Positions 26,333 through 35,424 of a stretch of 64,000 nucleotides of DNA are shown in pieces. The notes under the pieces were generated by a model. That model was not told the origin of the DNA and did no database searches. It worked only from the letters and a program-made list of their open reading frames with translations. Source of the DNA: an uncultured SAR86 cluster bacterium (GTDB lineage Bacteria > Pseudomonadota > Gammaproteobacteria > Magnimaribacterales > Magnimaribacteraceae); the NCBI GenBank assembly GCA_902604855.1, contig CACLAF010000003.1, positions 64,516 through 128,515 of the forward strand, read 5' to 3'. How positions within the stretch are numbered: the stretch's first letter is position 1; each line of letters starts with the position of its first letter. Made by a program: the position numbers and the translations under genes.

Positions 26333-26664
26333 TGAAAAAAACTATCGAGACAGAATACGCGCTTGGACAAGTTGTTAAGCATAAATACCTCGACTTTAGA
26401 GGAGTGATTTATGATGTCGATCCTGAATTCAATAATACTGAAGAATGGTATCAATCAATTCCAGTTGCCATAAGACCTAAAAAAGATCAGCCTTTTTATC
26501 ACGTATTCGCTGAGAATGATCAAGTATTTTATTCTGCATATGTTTCTCAGCAGAATCTATTAGTTGATGACAGTCATATTCCTGTTGAACATCCCGATGT
26601 ACCAATTTTCTTTGGGGGATTTGATGGAGAGTCTTACGAGATACTGGAAAATAGTAAAAACTAG
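26332..26664 (+). CDS. hspQ: heat shock protein HspQ
   Basis: 110-residue protein with the hemimethylated-DNA-binding (YccV) domain. Seen: ALGQVVKHKYLDFRGVIYDVDPEF, KDQPFYHVFAEND and AYVSQQNLL, which fit HspQ, a factor in DnaA and Lon control in E. coli. The ATG at 26332 shares bases with the upstream stop codon; a TTG at 26329 adds one residue. It is convergent with the aminotransferase gene, 4 bp apart. Confidence 0.93.
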   Translation: MKKTIETEYALGQVVKHKYLDFRGVIYDVDPEFNNTEEWYQSIPVAIRPKKDQPFYHVFAENDQVFYSAYVSQQNLLVDDSHIPVEHPDVPIFFGGFDGESYEILENSKN

Positions 26665-26668
26665 ACTT

Positions 26669-27865
26669 TTACTTAGCCTGTTCATAGGCTAAACCAATAC
26701 AACATAAGAAAACATCCATAGCAGTATCTAGTTCATCCAAAGAACAGGCTGTAGGAGCTATTCTGATAAATTTGTCTTCTTCGTCTAAGCCATAAGGATG
26801 AGTGGCTCCAGCTGGAGTTAGTTTCAACCCGAGCTCGGAAGCCAAGCTAATAATTTTTTTTGCTAAGCCTATGTCGGCTTCAAAAAGCAGAAAATAGCCA
26901 CCTTTGGGTCTAGTCCATTTACCATAATTTTGTGACTCTAATTTAGTGATAACGAGATCAAACTTAGGCTTGATTATGTCAGCATGTCTTTTCATATGAT
27001 CCTTTAAATCAATCTGACTAAAAAATCTTATATGTCTCGCTTGATTTAATTTATCGGGACCTATCATTAAGGAAGAATAGAATGGTAGAAACTTATCTTG
27101 ATTATTAAGCGACATAGCAATGAATGCTATACCGGCACCAGCAAAAGTTATCTTAGAACTGGAGCCAAACTGGACAACCGCATCTTCACAACCTTTAGTT
27201 TTTGCCATGTCAAATATGTCATCAAAAGATGAGTCATCGTAAAGGTCGTGAACAGCGTAGGCATTATCCCAGAATATCAATGTTTTATTTTTTGTTTTGC
27301 CAAAGACTTCAAGTAAACCATCTATAGTCTGATGACTATAAATTTCTCCAGTTGGATTTGAATATTTTGGCACACACCAGATCCCTCTAATAGAGTCATC
27401 TGAATCAATTAATCTTTTGACTTCCTCTAAATCAGGTCCACTGCCTGTCAAAGAAACTGGGATCATATTAATACCGAATTTTTCGCAGAGATTAAAATGT
27501 CTATCATAACCAGGGACCGGACATAATACTGATATCCTTTTCTTACTGTTCCAAGGGCCCTCTCCAATGCCCTCTACAAATAGAAAAGACAAAAATTGGG
27601 ACATTAAAGCTAAGCTACTATTCCCTCCAGCCCATACATATTCTTTGGAACATCCTAAAATCTCTGCACCTAACTCACGACAAGAATCTAAGCCTTTAAT
27701 CTCGCCATAATTTCTTATATCGACACCATCATATAAAAAGTCATTTTCAGAAGAATTTATCAATTCATTTGATAAATCAAGCTGATCTGATGATGGTTTG
27801 CCCCGAGTAAGATCTAGAGAAAGTTCTTTAGATTTGAGCTCTTCAAACTTTGAAAAATAGTCCAT
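26669..27865 (-). CDS. aminotransferase class I, PF12897-type (aspartate aminotransferase-like)
   Basis: 398-residue PLP enzyme. Seen: N-terminal LDLTRGKPSSDQLDLS, a signature of the MocR-like/Ib aspartate aminotransferase group, YGEIKGLDSCRELGA, Asn170 in SNPTGE, Asp200 in WDNAYAVHDL, and the Schiff-base Lys238 in FGSSSKITFAGAG. It is thus a real catalytic aminotransferase, with aspartate/2-oxoglutarate as the likely substrates by family. An inverted repeat (TTAGCCT/AGGCTAA, 26673-26692) lies in its last codons. It is divergent from gcvT. Confidence 0.92.
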   Translation of the reverse strand: MDYFSKFEELKSKELSLDLTRGKPSSDQLDLSNELINSSENDFLYDGVDIRNYGEIKGLDSCRELGAEILGCSKEYVWAGGNSSLALMSQFLSFLFVEGIGEGPWNSKKRISVLCPVPGYDRHFNLCEKFGINMIPVSLTGSGPDLEEVKRLIDSDDSIRGIWCVPKYSNPTGEIYSHQTIDGLLEVFGKTKNKTLIFWDNAYAVHDLYDDSSFDDIFDMAKTKGCEDAVVQFGSSSKITFAGAGIAFIAMSLNNQDKFLPFYSSLMIGPDKLNQARHIRFFSQIDLKDHMKRHADIIKPKFDLVITKLESQNYGKWTRPKGGYFLLFEADIGLAKKIISLASELGLKLTPAGATHPYGLDEEDKFIRIAPTACSLDELDTAMDVFLCCIGLAYEQAK

Positions 27866-28002
27866 TTATTTGAGTTGGATATAAAAAAAAGTGATTTTAA
27901 CATTGGCTTAAGTCGATAGATATATAAAAGACTTATGATCAAATTTCATACAATCTCTTTTCAAGCTGATAATAATTGACTATCAAGAATCCGTTAACAA
28001 AC

Positions 28003-28025
28003 TTATCCACATTAATGGGGGATAA
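28003..28025 (+). promoter_or_regulatory. DnaA-box-like sequence with imperfect inverted partner
   Basis: TTATCCACA at 28003-28011 is a perfect consensus DnaA box, with an inverted GGATAA at 28020-28025 as a partial second site. It lies in the 222-bp gap between the aminotransferase and gcvT, upstream of the gcv promoter candidate. One exact 9-mer in 64 kb of AT-rich DNA is expected by chance, so this is only a note. Confidence 0.3.
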
Positions 28026-28039
28026 AGATCAGATTCAGT

Positions 28040-28068
28040 GAGACATATTTTAGAGGAAATAGTACAAT
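28040..28068 (+). promoter_or_regulatory. candidate sigma70 promoter for gcvTHP
   Basis: GAGACA (-35, 4 of 6) and TACAAT (-10, 5 of 6) separated by 17 bp. Transcription would start near 28075, about 13 bases before the TTG start of gcvT, a short leader. I see no glycine riboswitch in the gap. Confidence 0.4.
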
Positions 28069-28087
28069 CTATATCTAACAAAGACCT

Positions 28088-29182
28088 TTGAATAAGAAAA
28101 CTTCTCTATATCAAAACCATCTGGAAGCCAAAGCTAAAATGGTAGACTTCCATGGCTGGGACATGCCAATTAATTACGGCTCTCAAATAGAAGAGCATCA
28201 TGCAGTGAGAGAAGGTTGTGGTATTTTTGATGTATCTCACATGACAATTCTTGACTTCGAAGGCAGCGAATCCGAAATTTTTATCAGGAAACTGATCGCA
28301 AATGATGTAAGGAAACTTTTAGAGAATTATTCTGGTCTTTATTCTGCTATGTTGAATGATAAAGGGTACGTTATAGATGACCTAATAGCTTATCGCATGG
28401 ACAAAGGATTTCGACTAGTTGTTAACTGTGCAACTAGAGGTGAGGACTTGAAATGGATATCAGCGAGAGCTAAAGAATATGATGTAAACATGCTAGAAAG
28501 AGATGATCTGTCAATGGTCGCTATTCAAGGTCCACAATCTCCAAATGTTCTTAAGAACTTTCCTGCACCAATAGATTTTCTAAAAGAGAAAAAAAGACAG
28601 CAAGGAATTTTTCAAGATGATATCTTCGCAGCAAAAACTGGTTACACCGGGGAATTAGGATTTGAAGTGATACTGCCTAATGAAAAAGCCATAGATCTCT
28701 GGAATATAGCAATCAGTGAAGGAGCTAAACCGATCGGCCTTGCAGCTAGAGATACACTTAGACTTGAGGCTGGTATGAATTTGTATGGTTTTGAGATGGA
28801 TGAGACTATCTCGCCTTTCGAATGCAATATGGGCTGGACAGTTTGTTGGCAAGATGACCAAAGAGATTTTTTTGGTAAAGAAAGCTTAATAAAACAGAAA
28901 GAATCAAATGATCTTAAAGAACTTGTTGGTATAATTACAGACGAAAAGGCGATACTAAGGCAAGGACAGAAAATACACCTTGAGAAAGAAAATCATGCAC
29001 GCGGAGTTGTCACCAGTGGAAGTTACTCACCAAGCCTAAAGAAGCCTATAGCATTAGCTAGATTACCAAAAAGTGAAAGTACTTCATGTTTTGCAGATAT
29101 TAGAGGTAAGAGGGTAAAAGCTATAATAGGTACGCCAAAATTTATTAAAGAAGGAAAGCTTATTTTCAAGGAAAAAGTATGA
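28088..29182 (+). CDS. gcvT: aminomethyltransferase (glycine cleavage T protein)
   Basis: 364-residue tetrahydrofolate-dependent enzyme that takes the aminomethyl group from lipoylated GcvH and yields methylene-THF and ammonia. Seen: KTSLYQNHLEAKAKMVDFHGWDMPINYG, GIFDVSHM, TGYTGELGFEV and LGLAARDTLRLEAGMNLYG-type block. The TTG start is accepted because it gives the exact family N-terminus and no ATG does. First gene of gcvT-gcvH-gcvP; it overlaps gcvH by 4 bp (ATGA). Confidence 0.97.
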   Translation: MNKKTSLYQNHLEAKAKMVDFHGWDMPINYGSQIEEHHAVREGCGIFDVSHMTILDFEGSESEIFIRKLIANDVRKLLENYSGLYSAMLNDKGYVIDDLIAYRMDKGFRLVVNCATRGEDLKWISARAKEYDVNMLERDDLSMVAIQGPQSPNVLKNFPAPIDFLKEKKRQQGIFQDDIFAAKTGYTGELGFEVILPNEKAIDLWNIAISEGAKPIGLAARDTLRLEAGMNLYGFEMDETISPFECNMGWTVCWQDDQRDFFGKESLIKQKESNDLKELVGIITDEKAILRQGQKIHLEKENHARGVVTSGSYSPSLKKPIALARLPKSESTSCFADIRGKRVKAIIGTPKFIKEGKLIFKEKV

Positions 29183-29562
29183 GTTCAGATAACGAAGTAA
29201 GATATTTATCCAGCCACGAATGGGGCAGAATTGATGAAGATGGGATTCTTACAGTAGGTATCAGTGAACACGCACAAGATCTTCTTGGAGATATAGTATT
29301 TGTTGAGCTGCCAGATATCGGTGATATGCTAGAAGCTGAGGGAGAGTCCGCAATAGTGGAGTCTGTTAAAGCAGCCTCTGATGTCTATTCACCTCTTACT
29401 GGTGAAGTTATTGAGATCAATGAAAAGCTCATTGATGAACCGGAAATAATCAATAATTCTCCATTAGAAGATGGTTGGTTTTTCAAAATTAAAATTGATG
29501 ATGATCTTCAATTTAAAGACTTACTAACAGAAGAAGAATATAACGATACTTGCGAAGACTAA
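29179..29562 (+). CDS. gcvH: glycine cleavage system H protein
   Basis: 127-residue lipoyl carrier that shuttles the aminomethyl group between GcvP, GcvT and lipoamide dehydrogenase. Seen: SSHEWGRIDEDGILTVGISEHAQDLLGDIVFVELP, and the lipoyl-attachment Lys64 in ESVKAASDVYSP. Its start overlaps gcvT and it is 5 bp from the preferred gcvP start. Its lipoylation would depend on LipB/LipA, both encoded at 61.6-63.1 kb. Confidence 0.97.
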   Translation: MSSDNEVRYLSSHEWGRIDEDGILTVGISEHAQDLLGDIVFVELPDIGDMLEAEGESAIVESVKAASDVYSPLTGEVIEINEKLIDEPEIINNSPLEDGWFFKIKIDDDLQFKDLLTEEEYNDTCED

Positions 29563-29567
29563 AATTA

Positions 29568-32399
29568 TTGGAAAACTTAGATAAAATAAATCTCTTTTCA
29601 AAACGCCACCTGGGTTCAGGTGAGACCGATATCAACCATATGCTTCAGGAGGTTGGATACAACTCCATGAGCTCTTTTATTGACTCAGTTGTTCCTGGAT
29701 CAATCCTCAAAAGAAATGCGGTTCAAATAGGTAAAGAAAAGACTGAAGAAGAAGTCTTGGAAGAATTGAAAGCAATTGCTTCTAAAAATAAGGTTTTCAA
29801 AAGTTTTATTGGTCAGGGTCACTACAATAATTTCACACCATCTGTAATCCTTAGAAATGTTTTTGAAAATCCTGGATGGTACACCTCTTATACACCCTAT
29901 CAACCAGAGATATCTCAAGGAAGATTAGAGGCTTTAATTAACTTTCAAACAATGGTTAGTGATCTTACTGCCATGGAGTTGTCTAATGCTTCTTTACTTG
30001 ATGAAGCAACTGCAGCCGCAGAAGCGATGACATTAGCTAAACGCTCCTCTAAATCAAAATCTGATTCTTTTTTCGTAGATGAGAATAGTTTTCAAAATAC
30101 AATAAATGTTCTTAAAACTCGAGCTGAGCCTTTGGGGATAAAGCTTATATTTGGGAATCCTATTGATCTTTCAAAGTACGATGTCTTTGGTGCATTCCTT
30201 CAGTATCCAGGTTCAGACGGAAAAATTACTGATATGAGCCCGCATATTAAATCATGCCATGACCAATCTGCATTAGCCGTTATAGGTTCTGATCTTTTAG
30301 CATTAACAATCCTTAAGCCCCCCGGTGAAATGGGTGCAGATATTGTCATTGGTTCTTCTCAGAGATTTGGTGTTCCGTTGGGGTGTGGAGGACCGCATGC
30401 AGCTTTTATGGCAGTTAGCGACAAATTGAAAAGATCAATGCCAGGTAGAATAGTTGGAGCATCAGTAGATTCCAATGGAGATGTTGCCTATAGATTAGCG
30501 CTTCAAACTAGAGAACAACATATAAGAAGAGAAAAGGCTACAAGTAACATCTGTACTGCTCAAGCATTATTAGCCATTATGGCAAGTTTTTATTCGATCT
30601 ATCATGGCAAAGAGGGGTTAATTGAGATAGCAAATAAAGTTAATTATCTTACTTCTTTGCTAAAAAAGAATCTCGAAGTGAATGGTGTAGATTGTCTTCA
30701 AGATAACTTCTTCGATACCTTAGTAATTAGAACTGGCCAACAAACAAAAGAGATACATGAACGCTCCTTGAGCAAGAATATAAATCTTAGAAAAATAGAT
30801 AAAGAACATATAGGTATCTCATTAGATGAAACCACTTCCATGAAAGATATAGAAAATGTCATAGAAATATTCACAAATCAAAAAACAGATTTAGATTTAA
30901 ATTTTGAATCATCAATTCCAGTGAATCTGAAAAGAACTTCTTCCTTCTTAGATCATGAGGTATTTAAAAGGTATAGGACAGAAACAGAGCTTGTTAGATA
31001 CATTAGAAAACTAAGTGACAAAGATATAGCACTCGATCGAGCTATGATTCCTCTTGGATCTTGCACAATGAAACTTAATGCTACTTCTGAAATGATTCCA
31101 GTAAGTTGGCCAGAGTTTTCAAAAATCCATCCATTCGCCCCTAAAGATCAACTCCAAGGATATGCAGAGTTAATAGAGGATATGGAAAAGATGCTTGTTG
31201 ACCTTACTGGATATTCTAAAATTTCTTTGCAACCTAATGCGGGATCACAAGGAGAATATGCTGGACTTTTAGCGATAGATGCATTTCATAAAAAAAATAG
31301 TGAATCTCATAGAAATATTTGCTTGATACCAAAATCTGCTCATGGCACTAATCCTGCATCAGCTCAAATGGTAGGTCTAGAAGTCATACCGGTTGAGTGC
31401 GATGAAGAAGGAAATATCGATATTGATGATTTAAAACAAAAAGCAGAGATTCATGAGGAAAATCTTTCTTCTCTCATGATAACTTATCCCTCAACGCATG
31501 GTGTTTTTGAAACAAATGTTAGTGAGGTTTGTGATGTCATTCATTCAAAAGGCGCCTTTGTCTACATTGATGGAGCAAACTTTAATGCAATGGTTGGAAT
31601 TTGCTATCCTGGATCCTTTGGTGGAGATGTTTCTCATCTGAACTTACATAAAACCTTTTGTATTCCTCACGGGGGCGGAGGCCCAGGTATTGGACCAATT
31701 GGTGTCGTCGAAAAACTAAGTGATTTTGTCCCTTCACATCATGATAAAAGTAATCCAGCTGTAGGTCCTGTCTCTGGTACTGATTGGGGAAGCGCAAGTA
31801 TACTCCCAATAAGTTGGATGTATATGAAGATGATGGGTTCTGAAGGATTGACTCAAGCAACTCAACTGGCCATTCTAAATACAAATTACATAGCTAATAG
31901 GCTCAAAGATCATTATGAAATCTTATATAAAGGTTCCAATGATTTAGTAGCTCATGAATGTATTATTGATGTCCGTCCATTAAAAGAAACAGCAGAAGTT
32001 GAAGTAGAAGATATTGCTAAAAGATTAATTGATTATGGATTCCATGCACCAACAATGTCCTGGCCTGTAGCAGGAACTTTAATGATTGAGCCAACAGAAA
32101 GTGAATCTCTTAGTGAAATAGATAGGTTCTGTGATGCAATGATTTCAATTAGAAATGAAATAAAAGATATAGAGGAAGGAAAAGTTTCTAACCAAGACAA
32201 TCTTTTAAAGAATTCTCCTCACTGTGCAAAAACTCTTATACAACAAGAATGGAATCATCCTTATACAAGAGCTGAAGCTGCATTACCTGCAAAGGGTTTA
32301 CATGAAAATAAATACTGGCCACCTGTAGGAAGGGTTGATAATGTTTATGGAGATAGAAATTTGATATGTAGTTGCCCTTCTATGGAAGACTACGAGTAG
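29568..32399 (+). CDS. gcvP: glycine dehydrogenase (decarboxylating), P protein
   Basis: 943-residue single-chain PLP enzyme that decarboxylates glycine and loads GcvH. Seen: FSKRHLGSGETD at the N-terminus, TPYQPEISQGRLEALINFQ, LGSCTMKLNA, the PLP Lys695 in LNLHKTFCIPHGGGGPG, and a C-terminal GRVDNVYGDRNLICSC. Two TTG codons could start it; the one at 29568 gives the usual N-terminal length and avoids overlapping gcvH. Unsplit, as in Proteobacteria generally. Its end overlaps the convergent HAD gene by 20 bp. Confidence 0.96.
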   Translation: MENLDKINLFSKRHLGSGETDINHMLQEVGYNSMSSFIDSVVPGSILKRNAVQIGKEKTEEEVLEELKAIASKNKVFKSFIGQGHYNNFTPSVILRNVFENPGWYTSYTPYQPEISQGRLEALINFQTMVSDLTAMELSNASLLDEATAAAEAMTLAKRSSKSKSDSFFVDENSFQNTINVLKTRAEPLGIKLIFGNPIDLSKYDVFGAFLQYPGSDGKITDMSPHIKSCHDQSALAVIGSDLLALTILKPPGEMGADIVIGSSQRFGVPLGCGGPHAAFMAVSDKLKRSMPGRIVGASVDSNGDVAYRLALQTREQHIRREKATSNICTAQALLAIMASFYSIYHGKEGLIEIANKVNYLTSLLKKNLEVNGVDCLQDNFFDTLVIRTGQQTKEIHERSLSKNINLRKIDKEHIGISLDETTSMKDIENVIEIFTNQKTDLDLNFESSIPVNLKRTSSFLDHEVFKRYRTETELVRYIRKLSDKDIALDRAMIPLGSCTMKLNATSEMIPVSWPEFSKIHPFAPKDQLQGYAELIEDMEKMLVDLTGYSKISLQPNAGSQGEYAGLLAIDAFHKKNSESHRNICLIPKSAHGTNPASAQMVGLEVIPVECDEEGNIDIDDLKQKAEIHEENLSSLMITYPSTHGVFETNVSEVCDVIHSKGAFVYIDGANFNAMVGICYPGSFGGDVSHLNLHKTFCIPHGGGGPGIGPIGVVEKLSDFVPSHHDKSNPAVGPVSGTDWGSASILPISWMYMKMMGSEGLTQATQLAILNTNYIANRLKDHYEILYKGSNDLVAHECIIDVRPLKETAEVEVEDIAKRLIDYGFHAPTMSWPVAGTLMIEPTESESLSEIDRFCDAMISIRNEIKDIEEGKVSNQDNLLKNSPHCAKTLIQQEWNHPYTRAEAALPAKGLHENKYWPPVGRVDNVYGDRNLICSCPSMEDYE

Positions 32400-33051
32400 T
32401 ATTTCTTCTGCCTTCAACCATCCACTTTCTTTCTTCAGCAACTTTAAGTAATTTCTTATCAGGGCTTATAGCCGATGGTATGTCTGAAAATTCAAGTAGT
32501 GGTAAATCATGAATAGAGTCTGAATAAGCAAATATCTTCTCAAAATGATTAGATTGCATCCAAATCCTGATTCTTCTCACTTTCTCCTCAGAAAAGTTAG
32601 GACTTCCTTCAACCTTACCCGTAAAAACATTATCTTTGTACTCAGGATCCGTACCAAAACAAGTTTCAATACCCATTTTTTGGCCGATAACTTTCACAAG
32701 AAAGGTTAAAGAGCCAGATGTAAGGATTTTTGTATCGTCTCGATGTTTTAATAATAATTCTTCAGTTAAGTCATCAGTAAGCCTTTCTATAACATCGGAG
32801 GTAAATATATCGATTTTATCCTCTAATTCTTTGAGATTTTTTCCTACTAAAGGGCTGAGTAAGAATTCTGAATACTCGTCCACATTTAAGTCACCCTGCC
32901 TGTAACTTTTTCCAAAACTCTCCATTTCATTGAAAAATTCAGGATCTTGAATGAGTCCAGCCTGATCCATATATTTCACCCACTCACCTTCAGTGTCTCC
33001 ATCAAAAAGAGTGTCATCTAAATCAAATAAGGCTAAATTCTTTTTTTTCAT
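32380..33051 (-). CDS. HAD-IB family phosphatase
   Basis: 223 residues from the second ATG, which starts right at the catalytic motif (MKKKNLALFDLDDTLFDGDTEGEW). Seen: motif I DLDDT, motif II LTSGSLTFL, and motif IV YSDSIHDLPLL, the pattern of the phosphoserine-phosphatase-like HAD-IB hydrolases next to rppH in other gammaproteobacteria, as I recall for Pseudomonas. Substrate unknown. It is divergent from rppH by 26 bp and overlaps gcvP by 20 bp. Confidence 0.9.
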   Translation of the reverse strand: MKKKNLALFDLDDTLFDGDTEGEWVKYMDQAGLIQDPEFFNEMESFGKSYRQGDLNVDEYSEFLLSPLVGKNLKELEDKIDIFTSDVIERLTDDLTEELLLKHRDDTKILTSGSLTFLVKVIGQKMGIETCFGTDPEYKDNVFTGKVEGSPNFSEEKVRRIRIWMQSNHFEKIFAYSDSIHDLPLLEFSDIPSAISPDKKLLKVAEERKWMVEGRRNTTRSLP

Positions 33052-33077
33052 TATTATATGCAGAACAAGACTGAAGT

Positions 33078-33572
33078 ATGGAAGCGACATTATACAGACC
33101 TAATGCTGGCATTATTATTTTTAATAAAGAAGGTCAGCTACTATGGTGCAAAAGAAAAACTGGAGATGGATGGCAATTTCCTCAAGGAGGAATAGATGAA
33201 GGAGAGACTCCAGAAAATGCTATCCACAGAGAAGCTTATGAGGAAGTAGGACTTGGAAAAGATAAGATCAAAATAATCAAAGAAAATGAAAAGTGGATAA
33301 AGTATGACGTCCCTAAAGAGAAAATACCTCGATATTTTTCATTTAAAAACAGAAAATTTAAAGGTCAATCTCAGAAATGGTTTCTAGCTCAATTTCTTGG
33401 GCAAGATAATGATATTGACCTAACTGTCCATAATCAAATTGAATTTACAGAGTGGAAATGGGCGAGTTACTGGCATCCCGTAGCGGCGGGTGTGGAATTT
33501 AAGAAAAATGCTTATAGACAAGTGCTAACAGATTTTCTTCCCATCTATAAAGATCATATGAGAGCTTATTAG
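33078..33572 (+). CDS. rppH: RNA pyrophosphohydrolase
   Basis: 164-residue Nudix enzyme that removes pyrophosphate from mRNA 5' ends and so starts RNase E decay. Seen: YRPNAGIIIFNKEGQLLWCKR, Nudix box at 37-59 with the REAYEEVGL core, and WQFPQGGID. The tail LTDFLPIYKDHMRAY suits the family. No ptsP neighbour. Its end overlaps the convergent NRDE gene by 4 bp. Confidence 0.96.
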   Translation: MEATLYRPNAGIIIFNKEGQLLWCKRKTGDGWQFPQGGIDEGETPENAIHREAYEEVGLGKDKIKIIKENEKWIKYDVPKEKIPRYFSFKNRKFKGQSQKWFLAQFLGQDNDIDLTVHNQIEFTEWKWASYWHPVAAGVEFKKNAYRQVLTDFLPIYKDHMRAY

Positions 33573-34342
33573 TCTTTTACACTAAATGAGAAATCGACAC
33601 GAGTCCCCTCTATACCCTCTTTTTGATAAGTAAGTTCTGAAATGTTGATCAAACCAGATGGTTCAGACATAAATACTGTAGTGCATCGAGTTCCATATAT
33701 AGGTGATCTTATGAATCTAAAAGGAATTTCTTCTCCGTCCCTAACTTGCAGTTCTTTTTTAGTTTTTTCATGAAGATTTCCATACTCTTTTCTCATGATA
33801 TGAAGACCTTTATCTATTGCAAAACCCTCATGAAGAATTTGGTTAAAATCGTTTTTAATTGACTCAATTTTTTTTGTTGAGGAATTTAACGTTAGATTTC
33901 CTAAGGCATGGATTCCTTCAGAAATAAAAAATATACCTTCAAGTCGATTGCATAAATAAAATAATCCACTTTTATCTCCAATAATTAAATTGAAGCCAGC
34001 GTAATTCTCTTTGTTAGGTTCTAGAGCCTCAAGATAGGACTTTGCGGACATTTGAGACTCTAGAAATTCCGTTACAAGTGATCCCCGTGAATTTGAGTAC
34101 TTAATATCAGTTTCTTCTTTAAGGTTTGTAATTGCACCAAACTTGCCGTCTTTACTAACACCAAGCCATGTTCCTCCAGCCTCTTCATCTCTTCCTGCAA
34201 GCACAATATTATTTGACCACCATTTCATTCCACTAGTTGGCCTTTCATGATATTCATCGCGGTTTGCAATTATCTTGTAAAAATAGCAATCTTTGCCACT
34301 CCAGTCTTTGCTTTTTTCTACAGATAAAGCGATTAAGCACAT
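33569..34342 (-). CDS. NRDE (TANGO2-like) family protein
   Basis: 257 residues. Seen: N-terminal MCLIAL with Cys2, IIANRDEYHERPT (the NRDE motif), AGRDEEAGGTWLGVSKDGKFGAITNL and YGTRCTTVF near the C-terminus. The family is widespread, including human TANGO2, and is tied to heme or lipid handling in some reports, but its biochemistry in bacteria is unsettled. It is divergent from the TauE gene across 41 bp. Confidence 0.92.
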   Translation of the reverse strand: MCLIALSVEKSKDWSGKDCYFYKIIANRDEYHERPTSGMKWWSNNIVLAGRDEEAGGTWLGVSKDGKFGAITNLKEETDIKYSNSRGSLVTEFLESQMSAKSYLEALEPNKENYAGFNLIIGDKSGLFYLCNRLEGIFFISEGIHALGNLTLNSSTKKIESIKNDFNQILHEGFAIDKGLHIMRKEYGNLHEKTKKELQVRDGEEIPFRFIRSPIYGTRCTTVFMSEPSGLINISELTYQKEGIEGTRVDFSFSVKD

Positions 34343-34383
34343 AAATTAGAGAGTGTAATTACACTTGATGTTAAAATAGATTT

Positions 34384-35169
34384 TTGGAAATTCTATTATA
34401 CTTTTTACTTGGAACATTCTCTGGCATCTTGGCTGGCTTATTCGGTATTGGTGGAGGGATAATTATAATTCCAACTTTCTTCTATATATTCTCTTATCTG
34501 CAATTTCCTGATCAAATTCTATCACATATGGTTCTTGGCAGTTCGCTTGGAGTAATAGTCTTTAGCTCTTTGTCTTCTACTTTCTCTCACAACTTTAGAG
34601 GGGCTGTAGATTGGGGTCTCATAAAATTAGTAGCACCAAGTATAGTGGTTGGATCAGCGATTGGTGGAATCACAGCTGGTGCCTTAGATAGCGATACACT
34701 TCAGGGATTGGTTGCCTTATTTCTTGTGGTTGCATCCATTCAATTAATCTTTGAGTTTCCTCCACCACCTCAGAATCCCAGAACTAACTTAATTGGCCCA
34801 GTATTAGCAGGAGGAGGAATAGGATGGCTATCGGGAGTATTTGGAATCGGAGGTGGAATATTTTCAGTACCGTATTTCTATCATAGAGGTTTGCTGATGA
34901 TGAAGGCCATAGGCACCTCAGCAGCTTGTGGCATACCTATTGCTGTGGCTGGATCCTTATCTTATATGATCATAGGGTATGAAAATATAAATCTCCCTGA
35001 GAATAGCATTGGTTACGTATATTTACCTGCCACTATAATCGTTGGATTAGTTAGCTCACTAACCGCAAAATATGGTGTAAAAATAGCTCACAGAATGAAA
35101 CAAAAGAAACTTAGGATTGGGTTTGCCTTTTTAGTTATGCTAATGGCATTGAACCTCTTGATGCGTTAA
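34384..35169 (+). CDS. TauE/SafE-type sulfite/anion exporter-like permease
   Basis: 261-residue membrane protein with eight or so helices. Seen: internally repeated GLFGIGGGIIIIP (N half) and GVFGIGGGIFSVPYFYH (C half), the hallmark of the TSUP family. TTG start. Substrates of family members are sulfite, sulfoacetate or other organosulfur anions; the one here cannot be told. The next gene starts directly after the stop codon. Confidence 0.9.
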   Translation: MEILLYFLLGTFSGILAGLFGIGGGIIIIPTFFYIFSYLQFPDQILSHMVLGSSLGVIVFSSLSSTFSHNFRGAVDWGLIKLVAPSIVVGSAIGGITAGALDSDTLQGLVALFLVVASIQLIFEFPPPPQNPRTNLIGPVLAGGGIGWLSGVFGIGGGIFSVPYFYHRGLLMMKAIGTSAACGIPIAVAGSLSYMIIGYENINLPENSIGYVYLPATIIVGLVSSLTAKYGVKIAHRMKQKKLRIGFAFLVMLMALNLLMR

Positions 35170-35424
35170 ATGAAAGATAAAACTCAACAGTATTGGAAAG
35201 CAAATTTAAAAATTGTTTTTTCACTTCTAGTAATCTGGTTTATTGCTTCCTTTGGATTTGGAATCATCTTCTCCGATACTCTGGATCAAATAAGATTAGG
35301 CGGATTTAAACTAGGGTTTTGGTTTGCCCAACAAGGTAGCATTTATATATTTGTAATAATCATATTTCTTTATGTGTGGTTGATGAAGAGGCTTGATAAA
35401 AAACTTTCTAAAGAAGAAAAATGA
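35170..35424 (+). CDS. DUF4212 small subunit of sodium:solute symporter
   Basis: 84-residue protein with two helices. Seen: QQYWKANLKIVFSLLVIWFIASFGFGIIF and LGGFKLGFWFAQQGSIYIFV, the DUF4212 pattern, found next to VC_2705-type symporters. It overlaps the symporter gene by 4 bp, so the pair is probably a functional unit in the inner membrane. Confidence 0.9.
   Translation: MKDKTQQYWKANLKIVFSLLVIWFIASFGFGIIFSDTLDQIRLGGFKLGFWFAQQGSIYIFVIIIFLYVWLMKRLDKKLSKEEK

Noticed and set aside
26673-26692. Inverted repeat TTAGCCT/AGGCTAA at the convergent hspQ/aminotransferase ends
   Set aside because: The 7-bp stem lies within the aminotransferase coding end and has no T run on either strand, so I do not call it a terminator.
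27866-28087. Glycine riboswitch in the gcvT leader
   Set aside because: The predicted leader is only about 13 bases, and none of the conserved glycine-aptamer segments is visible in the gap.
27866-28087. Replication origin in the 222-bp gap with a DnaA box
   Set aside because: Only one full DnaA box and two GATC sites, no AT-rich repeats, and none of the usual origin neighbours (dnaA, dnaN, mnmG, parAB).
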